Shown here: positions 37,357-45,191 of the stretch, in pieces
Layout of the letters: the number at the start of each line of letters is the position of its first letter
Numbering within the stretch: position 1 is the first letter of the stretch
Assembly: GCF_007860175.1 (NCBI RefSeq)
Contig: NZ_SJPX01000002.1
Location: forward strand, 496,001 to 560,000
Direction of reading: 5' to 3'
DNA from: Rubripirellula reticaptiva
GTDB taxonomy: Bacteria > Planctomycetota > Planctomycetia > Pirellulales > Pirellulaceae
DNA: 64,000 nt
Position numbers and translations under genes: made by a program
Notes under the pieces: generated by a model
Databases searched by the model: none
Told to the model about the DNA's origin: nothing
The model's input: the letters and a program-made list of their open reading frames with translations, nothing else

Positions 37357-38448
37357 ATGGAAGCTTCCGCCCGCCGTTATTTTGACGACGCCATTGCCAC
37401 CCCAAGCCCGTCCGGTTTCGAAGAACGAATTCAGAAACTGACCAATGACTATATTTCGCCGTCGGCCGACGAAGTGCGAATCGATTTGCACGGCAACCTG
37501 ATCGCATCGGCTGGCAACATCGACGGGCCGCGACTGATGTACGCTGGCCACTGTGACCAAATCGGGATGCTGGTCTCATTCATCGACGACCTCGGTTTCC
37601 TTTACGCGCAAACGATCGGTGGTTGGGACCCTCAACAATTGATCGGGCAAGCGATGACCGTGTGGACCGACGCAGGCGCCGTGCCCGCAGTGATCAGCCG
37701 CAAACCGATTCACCTGCTTAATGCCAAAGAACGATTGAAGGTTGTCGAACTGAATGAGCTTTGGCTCGACATTGGCGCGAAGGATAAAACAGAGGCTCAG
37801 TCGGTCGTGCGCGTTGGCGATCCGATCACTTTGGAACTGAGTCACCGCACACTGTTGCACGACCGGGTTAGCGGCCCCGGAATGGATAACAAGACCGGCA
37901 TGTGGACCGTGATCGAAGCGTTACGCCGAGCCACCGGCAAATCAAAACCGCTGGCCTGCCACTTGCACAGTGTCGCAACGGTCCAAGAAGAAATCGGGCT
38001 GCGTGGTGCCAAGACGGCCGCCGGCAGTATAAACCCTGCGGTCGCAATCGCCGTTGACGTTACGCACGCGTCGGATTGTCCGACGATTGAAAAACAAAAA
38101 TTCGGTGACATCTCGATCGGCGCTGGCCCGGTGATCTTTCGTGGCCCAAATATCAACCGCAAAGTCGCCGCTCGATTGATTCAGTTGTGCGAGACCAACT
38201 CGATCCCCTACCAACTTGCCGCCGTCGGAAAGGCGACTGCCAATGATGCCAACGCGCTGCAAATCCACGGCGGCGGTGTCGCAACCGGATTGGTCGCCAT
38301 CCCCAATCGCTACATGCACTCGGCCGTCGAAGTCGTGTCCATGGATGACATCGACCATGCCGCCGAACTGCTGGCGCTGTTCGCAGCCTCATTTTCAACC
38401 GATGACGACTTCACGCCAAGCGTATCGACCGATTTCCCGCGGACTTGA
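37357..38448 (+). CDS. M42-family aminopeptidase (FrvX/glutamyl aminopeptidase-like)
   Basis: A 363-residue dinuclear-metal peptidase. Metal-binding motifs are in place: the first His/Asp pair in 'LMYAGHCDQIGML', the bridging Asp in 'RVSGPGMDNKTGM', the Glu-Glu catalytic pair in 'TVQEEIGLRGAKT', the Asp in 'AVDVTHASD', and the terminal His in NRYMHSAVEV. M42 enzymes form dodecameric tetrahedral shells in the cytoplasm and clip N-terminal residues from peptides. The start ATG 37357 yields MEASARRYFDDAIATPSPSG; the upstream open frame is non-coding leader. The metal and amino-acid preference are not predictable. Confidence 0.9.
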   Translation: MEASARRYFDDAIATPSPSGFEERIQKLTNDYISPSADEVRIDLHGNLIASAGNIDGPRLMYAGHCDQIGMLVSFIDDLGFLYAQTIGGWDPQQLIGQAMTVWTDAGAVPAVISRKPIHLLNAKERLKVVELNELWLDIGAKDKTEAQSVVRVGDPITLELSHRTLLHDRVSGPGMDNKTGMWTVIEALRRATGKSKPLACHLHSVATVQEEIGLRGAKTAAGSINPAVAIAVDVTHASDCPTIEKQKFGDISIGAGPVIFRGPNINRKVAARLIQLCETNSIPYQLAAVGKATANDANALQIHGGGVATGLVAIPNRYMHSAVEVVSMDDIDHAAELLALFAASFSTDDDFTPSVSTDFPRT

Positions 38449-38652
38449 AAAGCTACCCGAATCGTCGCCGGAACGACGTTCTCGAACACCGGCGAGCAAC
38501 CAAGCAGAGGTCATCTTGGATCAATAGGGACGTGAACAAAAATAACCACGATCGGCACGGATCGTGCCAAACCGTGCTACGATGACCCGCAGCGGCGGGG
38601 GGTACATCCGTCACCGATTCCGTTTCCACACCTGCCCCGAAAGGCGAGCATC

Positions 38653-39549
38653 ATGGCACGAGTATTGTTGGTTGAAGACTCGCCGACTCAAGCGGTCGAA
38701 ATGAGAATGTTGCTCGAAGAAGGCTCGCACAGCGTCATTCATGTAGGCAACGGACGTCTAGCACTCGATGCACTGGCCGAACATGTGATCGACGTCGTTG
38801 TGACGGACCTCGAGATGCCGGAAATGAACGGACTCGAACTGGTCGAAGCGATGAACTTGGACTACCAACACATTCCAGCGGTGTTAGTGACAGCGCGCGG
38901 CAGCGAAGAATTAGCTTCGAAGGCGCTGCAGCAAGGCGCCGCTGGCTATGTCCCCAAGAACCACATTCAATCACTGCTTAACGATACGATCGTTGAAGTA
39001 CTAGGCGTGATCCGTTCCGATGCGAGTTTTGCCAAATTAATTTCGACGCTTCAAAGGAATGTGTTCGTCTTCGATATGCCGAACGATGCAACGTTGATTT
39101 CGCCTACGATCGCGTTATTGATTCAAGTGGCCTCGGGTATGGATCTGTTAAACGGCAGCGACTTAGTTCGATTCGGCACAGCCGTCGAGCATGCCATGCT
39201 CAACGCAATGTACCGCGGCAATTTATCGCTTGGACCATCGGTCACGCCGCCTCACCGGGCGATCATTTACGACGACGCAACGACTGACCTGATTGAAAGC
39301 CGCAAGCAGACGGCTCCGTACAAAGACCGTCACGTGCACGTTGAAGCGATGGCAAGCAAAGATGAAATTCGCGTCACCGTGCGTGATGAAGGCAAAGGTT
39401 TCAACACGTCAGAGTTACCGTCTCGCGAAGACGCCCAAGTACTAGATACCGAATCGGGACGCGGGCTTGTCTTGATGCGTAGCTTTACGGACGAACTGAT
39501 CTTCAACGACACCGGCAACGAAGTCACGATGATCAAACGATGTAAATAA
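38653..39549 (+). CDS. Receiver domain fused to RsbW-like HATPase domain
   Basis: A 298-residue soluble protein. The N-terminal receiver (about 1-120) has acidic residues Glu8-Asp9, phosphate-accepting Asp52 in VVTDLEMPEMNG, Thr80 and Lys102. The C-terminal half (about 155-295) is an ATPase domain of the anti-sigma/serine-kinase type, with an N-box like EHAMLNAMYRGN, DEGKGF and GRGLVLMRSF motifs. Such fusions may act as phosphorylation-controlled kinases of an anti-anti-sigma factor, or bind ATP directly as output. The gene is 43 bases before the hybrid kinase on the same strand, so they probably belong to one phosphorelay. No STAS or sigma gene is adjacent. Confidence 0.85.
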   Translation: MARVLLVEDSPTQAVEMRMLLEEGSHSVIHVGNGRLALDALAEHVIDVVVTDLEMPEMNGLELVEAMNLDYQHIPAVLVTARGSEELASKALQQGAAGYVPKNHIQSLLNDTIVEVLGVIRSDASFAKLISTLQRNVFVFDMPNDATLISPTIALLIQVASGMDLLNGSDLVRFGTAVEHAMLNAMYRGNLSLGPSVTPPHRAIIYDDATTDLIESRKQTAPYKDRHVHVEAMASKDEIRVTVRDEGKGFNTSELPSREDAQVLDTESGRGLVLMRSFTDELIFNDTGNEVTMIKRCK

Positions 39550-39592
39550 CGATCGTTTTCAGATCCTAAACACCAAGCCGAAAGCCGAAGCG

Positions 39593-42454
39593 ATGGACTC
39601 GGAAAGCCAAGAATCTGATCAAAATGAACTTGTGCAGTCCCGTTCGACGTACCAGGCGTTGGTCAACACGTTGCCACTGAGTTTGTTGATCAAAGATGCC
39701 TCGGGGCGGCGTCTCTTCGCCAATCGCGCGTATCTTCAATTTCGTCAAACAACGCTTGAGGAAACCGTTGGAAAGGTTGACGCCGATCTGTTTCCGGCCG
39801 ACTTAGCCAAGACGTATCGTGATGACGATTTATTGGTCATGGCAAGCGGCAAGTCAGTTCATAATGTCGAGGAAACTTCGGATCTGCACGGTAACCGATC
39901 CTGGATTGAACGCATCAAGAGTCCTGTTTTTGATCCTGAGGGAAACGTAATCGGGGTCCAGGTGTTGTTCTGGGATGTTTCCGACCGAGTCCTCGCCGAA
40001 CAAGCTCTGCAGCTCGAAAAAGACTTATTGGGCACGTTGTTGCGACACATCCCGGATTCAATTTACTTCAAAGACCAAGACAGCCGCTTTGTTCGGATCA
40101 GCGAAGCGATGGCAAGCAAATTTGGCTTGGCCAATGCAGATGTGGCAGTTGGCTTAACCGATGCAGATATTTTTACCGGCTTACATGCCGAACAAGCTCG
40201 CGTGGACGAGCTTCGCATCATGGAGACGCGTGAGCCGTTGGTGGATCGGATCGAGCGAGAAACCTGGCCTGATCACGAAGACACTTGGTGCCTTTCGACC
40301 AAGATGCCGATGATCGACATAGACAACAACGTCATTGGCACATTCGGTATTTCTCGCGACATCACTGAGCTGAAAGCGTCACAAGACGCTTTAAAAAAAG
40401 CACTCGAATTGGCGGACCAGGCGAACCGCGCCAAAAGCGATTTCCTGGCCAACATGAGCCATGAAATTCGTACGCCGATGAACGCAATCATCGGTATTTC
40501 TGAGCTACTTTCTCAAACCGCGTTGAATCCCGAACAGGCCGATTACAACCAGTTGGTACGTGATTCAGCGGATTCGCTATTGCGTCTTTTGAATGACATT
40601 TTGGATTTCTCGAAGATCGAAGCTCGCAAGCTTGAACTCGAAGCGATCCCCTTTTCGATCCGTGATTTGGTTGAAAAAACAGGCCGAACGTTATCGCTGC
40701 GTGCTGCAGAAAAAGGTCTGGAATTAGCTTGCCGCGTCGCCTCCGATTTGCCCGACCAATTGCTGGGTGACCCGGGCCGAATTCGACAAATTTTGATCAA
40801 CTTGATCGGCAATGCGATCAAGTTCACCGACGAGGGCGAAGTACTGATCGAAGTCTGCAAAGGCAATTGCGAAGATGCCATTACCGACTTGCCCGACGAC
40901 TCGACGCCGGTGTGTTTTCGCGTTCAGGACACCGGGATTGGTATCCCGCAAGACAAGCTTTCATCCGTTTTGGATGCGTTTACCCAGGCCGACACGTCAA
41001 CCACTCGCCGATTTGGTGGAACAGGTTTGGGATTGGCAATCACCAAGCAGTTGGTCGAGTTGATGCACGGACAACTGCAACTTGAATCAACGGTTGGCAA
41101 AGGTACGACGTTCTACTTCACCGCTCATTTGCCCAAGGCCCCGTCGGCGACCGTCAATCCAGTGTCGCGATTGAAGGAACTGACCAATTTGCCGGTCCTC
41201 GTGGTTGACGACAACGAGACCAACCGGAGGATTCTAAAGGAGATCATGACGGCTTGGAAACTGTCGCCAACACTCGCCGACAGCGGCGCATCGGCAATCG
41301 CAGAAGTCAATTCGGCGCGGGATCGAGGCAAGCCATTTTCGATGGTCATCCTTGACTGCATGATGCCAGGCATGGACGGGTTCGAGGTGGCACACCGCAT
41401 TCGCCAAAACCATGATGCCGAAACCACCAAACTGATCATCCTGTCGTCTGCAGATCGCCAAGAAGATGTCCAGCGATGTGGCGAGTTGGGGATCGCACGC
41501 TACTTGATCAAACCAGTCGTCCAGTCAGAGTTGTTGGACACGGTCCTGCAAGTGATGGGAATTCAGAAGACCGATCAGAAACGTCCGGAAGAAGGCCAGG
41601 TTGTTTGTCCGCCTTTGAAAGTCTTGGTCGCCGAAGACGGGCTAGCCAATCAGCATGTTGCCGTTGGCATGCTGAAAGCAGGTGGTCACCTTGCGGTGGT
41701 GGCCAATGATGGGCGTGAAGCGGTCTCGCGCTGGCAGGCGGAACCCTTCGACGTCATCTTGATGGACATGCACATGCCAGTGATGGACGGAATCGAAGCG
41801 ACTTTGCAAATCCGTGCTGTCGAAGAACAAACCGGCAATCATATTCCGATCATTGCGGTGACGGCTGCGGCGATGAAAGAGGACGCCGACGCGTGCTTGA
41901 AATCCGGAATGGACGCTCATCTGGCCAAGCCAATCCACCCACGTCGGTTGCAGGAAATGCTGGCAAAATTTGCTCCCGAGCATCCGATTCGATCGTCTGG
42001 AGCCGCCGACGAATCGGCCGACGATGACACCACGCCGTCGAGCAGCCTGTCGAGCAGCAGTGGCAGTCGCTCCACGGCTCGCTGGGACGCAATCTCAGAG
42101 TCCGTCGATGGGTCGATCGACTTGCGAGCTTCGGCAACACGAGTGCCCGGCGGGTTGCAGGGTGTCCGCAGATTGGCAGAGGTGTTCATCCCCGAGTGCG
42201 AATCGATTCTTCAAACTCTGGCGGATGAGATCCCGGACGGAGACGTTACGATCATTCGCCGCGCCGCGCACACGTTGAAAGGATCGTCCAATCTGTTTTT
42301 TGCGTCGCGAGTGTCTGAACTGGCTGGCCAGCTCGAAGACTTGGCAAATACGACGACGATCGCCACGATACCGGCGACGTTCGAGATGCTCAAACAAGAG
42401 TCGGAAGTGATGCTACGAGCGCTGCGAAACTTCCTTGACCTCACTGCCGAATAA
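39593..42454 (+). CDS. Hybrid sensor histidine kinase (PAS-PAS-HisKA-HATPase-REC-REC-Hpt)
   Basis: A 953-residue soluble kinase without membrane helices. Two PAS domains (about 20-135 and 145-265) precede a HisKA with phospho-His290 in NMSHEIRTPMNAIIG. The HATPase domain (about 400-515) has GVGIPQDKL-like and GGTGLGLAITKQL motifs. Two receivers follow, with DDN/'VILDCMMPGMDGFE' and AED/'VILMDMHMPVMDGIE'. The C-terminal Hpt domain carries His893 in AAHTLKGSS. The layout is a complete His-Asp-His-Asp relay in one polypeptide, which normally passes phosphate to a separate receiver. The upstream receiver-ATPase protein is the obvious candidate. The signal sensed is cytoplasmic and unknown. Confidence 0.93.
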   Translation: MDSESQESDQNELVQSRSTYQALVNTLPLSLLIKDASGRRLFANRAYLQFRQTTLEETVGKVDADLFPADLAKTYRDDDLLVMASGKSVHNVEETSDLHGNRSWIERIKSPVFDPEGNVIGVQVLFWDVSDRVLAEQALQLEKDLLGTLLRHIPDSIYFKDQDSRFVRISEAMASKFGLANADVAVGLTDADIFTGLHAEQARVDELRIMETREPLVDRIERETWPDHEDTWCLSTKMPMIDIDNNVIGTFGISRDITELKASQDALKKALELADQANRAKSDFLANMSHEIRTPMNAIIGISELLSQTALNPEQADYNQLVRDSADSLLRLLNDILDFSKIEARKLELEAIPFSIRDLVEKTGRTLSLRAAEKGLELACRVASDLPDQLLGDPGRIRQILINLIGNAIKFTDEGEVLIEVCKGNCEDAITDLPDDSTPVCFRVQDTGIGIPQDKLSSVLDAFTQADTSTTRRFGGTGLGLAITKQLVELMHGQLQLESTVGKGTTFYFTAHLPKAPSATVNPVSRLKELTNLPVLVVDDNETNRRILKEIMTAWKLSPTLADSGASAIAEVNSARDRGKPFSMVILDCMMPGMDGFEVAHRIRQNHDAETTKLIILSSADRQEDVQRCGELGIARYLIKPVVQSELLDTVLQVMGIQKTDQKRPEEGQVVCPPLKVLVAEDGLANQHVAVGMLKAGGHLAVVANDGREAVSRWQAEPFDVILMDMHMPVMDGIEATLQIRAVEEQTGNHIPIIAVTAAAMKEDADACLKSGMDAHLAKPIHPRRLQEMLAKFAPEHPIRSSGAADESADDDTTPSSSLSSSSGSRSTARWDAISESVDGSIDLRASATRVPGGLQGVRRLAEVFIPECESILQTLADEIPDGDVTIIRRAAHTLKGSSNLFFASRVSELAGQLEDLANTTTIATIPATFEMLKQESEVMLRALRNFLDLTAE

Positions 42455-42472
42455 GTTCGCTTGGAACGATCG

Positions 42473-43495
42473 CTACGGCGTGCTTTCGGTAAGCCCTAGT
42501 TTTACCATCCAACGCCGCGACGACGACGATCCGGATTCTTCGGTCTGACGAGCTTCTCGTTGCAGGTGCTCGATCTGTTCTTCGAGCCGAAGTGTTTTGT
42601 TGGCTAGCTCTTGCCGTTCACGAGACAGCTTTGCTCGTTCCAACGACGCATCAATTTCGCTGCGACGGAACTTGTCTTCCCACTCGGCTTGCAGTTGTTG
42701 CAATCGTTCACGTTCGAGCAGCACCAATTCGTCCGCATCGACCATTTGTGCGATCGCAGCGGCACCGACCACTTCACCGGGCCCTCGGATTTCGCAAGGC
42801 TGCTCCAACAAGCAGCGAAGCTCGCCAATTTCAGTGTCACGTTTCTTCAAATCCGATTCGCTTTTTCGAAGCTGATTCATCAGCGATTCAACGAAATCAG
42901 TTGGACTCTCGGCTTCCGAGTTCCGTTCCGTTTGCAGTTCGTCCACAAACACATCAGCATCAAACGTCTCCGCTTCCATCTGCTGCAAGATCAACGCCTT
43001 ACGTTCATCCCAAGTTAACGCATCGCTTGTGCTGGATTGTGGATTCGACAAAGTGCTGCGTACGCTCGATGCTGCGAGCTGAGCCGCCAGATCACTATTC
43101 TGTTGACGAAGTTCGTCGTTCTCATCTTCGACCGTTCGCAAATGATTCGCCAACTCTTCGACTTCCAATCGCATCATCTCGATCGGTTCCGACGAGGCTG
43201 ACTGGTTACCACTAACCTGGTCCAGCTTAGTCTCAGCCGCGACGCTCTTTTCAGTGGCGACTATGCGATGCAGCTCAGCAATCTGAGCCGTGATTTGCTG
43301 GAGCAACCGCGTGTTCGCGTCAAGCTCAGGCGATGGTGTGGTGACGTTTGAAACCACAACCTCAGCATCTACCTCCACTGGAACGGTTGTTTCCGGCGCT
43401 GAATCAGATGCGATTGCCGGTGTGCGTGCAGGAACCGCCGACCTGTGTTGAGTCGTGGTGCTTGATCGATTTCCTTTTCGCGACTTCCTGGCCAT
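42473..43495 (-). CDS. Coiled-coil protein of unknown function
   Basis: A 340-residue, highly charged protein. It begins with a basic Ser/Arg/Thr-rich tail (MARKSRKGNRSSTTTQHRS), and most of the rest is predicted coiled coil: about residues 80-150 (Gln/Glu/Leu heptads such as RLEVEELANHLRTVEDENDELRQ, broken here), and about 240-315 (ERERLQQLQAEWEDKF, then REELANKTLRLEEQIEHLQRE-like text). There is no signal peptide or membrane helix and no domain I recognise. It could be a scaffold or a nucleoid- or envelope-associated filament protein. It is divergent from xseB across 151 bases and converges with the hybrid kinase. Confidence 0.7.
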   Translation of the reverse strand: MARKSRKGNRSSTTTQHRSAVPARTPAIASDSAPETTVPVEVDAEVVVSNVTTPSPELDANTRLLQQITAQIAELHRIVATEKSVAAETKLDQVSGNQSASSEPIEMMRLEVEELANHLRTVEDENDELRQQNSDLAAQLAASSVRSTLSNPQSSTSDALTWDERKALILQQMEAETFDADVFVDELQTERNSEAESPTDFVESLMNQLRKSESDLKKRDTEIGELRCLLEQPCEIRGPGEVVGAAAIAQMVDADELVLLERERLQQLQAEWEDKFRRSEIDASLERAKLSRERQELANKTLRLEEQIEHLQREARQTEESGSSSSRRWMVKLGLTESTP

Positions 43496-43646
43496 GATGC
43501 TTACTGGTGGGAGACAACCCGAACTCATAATCGTTAAGATCCGTACCCCGTTAGACGACCTGTGTCGCAATCGAGATAGGAACTCATTGAATTTCTACGT
43601 CGACTTCACGGGCAAGTCAAAAAAGAACCCAGCGCAATTGGTTGTC

Positions 43647-44090
43647 ATGGCAAAAAAGAAATCCGCATCATCCGCAAATTCCTCATCTGCTTCGAAACCC
43701 GAAGAGTCGATCAACTTCGAAGACGCGCTAGCGGAGGTCGAAGCGATCGTTGCGAGGCTTGAAAGTGGCGACCTCGGGCTGACGGAATCGCTGGGCGAAT
43801 ACGAGACAGGCATCAAGCGACTCAAACAATGCCATCGACTGCTAGCTGCGGCCGAACAACGTGTCAGCGTTTTGGCGGGGTTCGACGCGGACGGCAACCC
43901 GATCACCGAGGAACTGAGCGAATTAGAGGTTCGCGGTGGGGCTGGCCGATCCAAATCAGTCTCGGCAAAATCCGCACCATCAGCGCGCCGATCATCGAAG
44001 CAGTCTTCAAGATCCGACGACGGCAACGATGACGCCCTTAACGAAGACAAGACCTCGGAAAGCGTGGACGAAGCACCAGGTCTTTTCTAG
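43647..44090 (+). CDS. xseB: Exodeoxyribonuclease VII small subunit
   Basis: A 147-residue protein whose residues 22-85 match XseB: INFEDALAEVEAIVARLESGD followed by LTESLGEYETGIKRLKQCH. XseB binds XseA to form the exonuclease that degrades single-stranded DNA from either end in repair. XseB proteins are usually about 80 residues; here a Ser/Lys/Asp-rich low-complexity tail of about 55 residues follows. XseA is not in the window. The start ATG 43647 yields MAKKKSASSAN. It leads the xseB-ispA-dxs block, the same gene order as in E. coli, across a 183-base gap. Confidence 0.88.
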   Translation: MAKKKSASSANSSSASKPEESINFEDALAEVEAIVARLESGDLGLTESLGEYETGIKRLKQCHRLLAAAEQRVSVLAGFDADGNPITEELSELEVRGGAGRSKSVSAKSAPSARRSSKQSSRSDDGNDDALNEDKTSESVDEAPGLF

Positions 44091-44273
44091 AATCATTTGA
44101 CTAGGATTACATTTAGCGATCGGCAATTTGTTGTGAAGAGACGTTTCAGCTATCGCCCAATGACCTTCCCCCCCGAACTTCCTGAGTCCCGACGAATCTT
44201 AGCGGGTCCAGCCACGGTTCTTCGCGTTTAGAACCATCGTCCATCTCTCCATCTTCAGATTGTTACCGATAAA

Positions 44274-45191
44274 TTGGCCAACCCTTCATCCATTCGAACG
44301 TCGTCGGGAATCGATGACCTGAAGCCCTGGATTGAATCGGCCATCGAATCCGCGTGCAATTTTGGTGACGGCTGCCCAACGGAACTTGCCGATGCGATGC
44401 GTTACGCGCTGTTGGCACCCGGAAAGCGACTGCGGCCGGCGCTCGTGCTGATGGCGGGCGAAGCTTGCCGAAAGACACTGGATTCGCAGCTTCGCGACCA
44501 ACTGACGCCTGGGGCAGTCGCGGTTGAAATGATTCACGCCTATTCGCTGATTCACGACGATTTGCCGGCAATGGACGATGATGACCTTCGTCGCGGCCGT
44601 CCGACCGTCCATATCAAATTTGATGAAGCGACCGCGATCCTGGCGGGCGACGCCTTGCAAGCCGAAGCTTTTCGCCATTTGGCGACGCGAGTTTCGGATC
44701 CTGTAAAAGCAGCAGCCGCGATGGGAGTTTTGGCGGAGGCAGCATCTGCGAACGCCTTGGTCGGCGGACAGGCCGATGATTTGGCTGCTGAAAAGGGTAG
44801 CCCAGACCGAACTTTGGAACATTTAGAGTCCATTCATCGTCGTAAGACTGGGGCACTTTTCGCTGCCGCGCTTGATCTAGGCGCGGTCTTGTCGGGGGCG
44901 GACGAGAGTTCGCGTCAGACTTTGGCCCAATACGCAGCCGATCTTGGCCTAGCTTTTCAAGTCGTTGACGACCTTTTGGATCACACTGCGGATGAAGCGG
45001 ACTTAGGGAAACGGGTCGGAAAAGACGCCGATCGCGGGAAACTAACCTATCCGGGCCTGATCGGATTGGACGGGGCTCGCAAGAAAGCACACGAGTTGGT
45101 TGAGTCGGCAAAATGCCGAGCGTCAGTTTTTGGAACCGCCGGATGGCGGTTAACATGGCTGGCGGACTACGTACTGGAGCGCACACATTGA
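44274..45191 (+). CDS. ispA: Polyprenyl synthetase (farnesyl/geranylgeranyl diphosphate synthase type)
   Basis: A 305-residue soluble enzyme that condenses isopentenyl diphosphate with allylic diphosphates to form C15 or C20 prenyl diphosphate. Both Asp-rich motifs are present: first DDLPAMDDDDLRRG (about residue 95-108), second 'VVDDLLDHTADEADLG' (about residue 230-245). 'APGKRLRPALVLMAGEA' is the N-terminal substrate-binding stretch. The start is a TTG at 44274 (MANPSSIRTSSG); no ATG lies near. It is followed by dxs, whose TTG start overlaps the ispA TGA. Chain length cannot be told with confidence from sequence; farnesyl diphosphate is likely from gene order. Confidence 0.9.
   Translation: MANPSSIRTSSGIDDLKPWIESAIESACNFGDGCPTELADAMRYALLAPGKRLRPALVLMAGEACRKTLDSQLRDQLTPGAVAVEMIHAYSLIHDDLPAMDDDDLRRGRPTVHIKFDEATAILAGDALQAEAFRHLATRVSDPVKAAAAMGVLAEAASANALVGGQADDLAAEKGSPDRTLEHLESIHRRKTGALFAAALDLGAVLSGADESSRQTLAQYAADLGLAFQVVDDLLDHTADEADLGKRVGKDADRGKLTYPGLIGLDGARKKAHELVESAKCRASVFGTAGWRLTWLADYVLERTH
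45176..45191 (+). promoter_or_regulatory. Overlapping stop/start with internal ribosome site, ispA-dxs
   Basis: GGAG at 45176-45179, inside the last codons of ispA, precedes the TTG of dxs at 45188-45190 with an 8-base spacer. The ispA stop TGA is at 45189-45191. The arrangement (TTGA) suggests translational coupling. The same TTGA overlap joins exbD and the alpha/alpha-barrel gene at 10351-10354. Confidence 0.8.
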
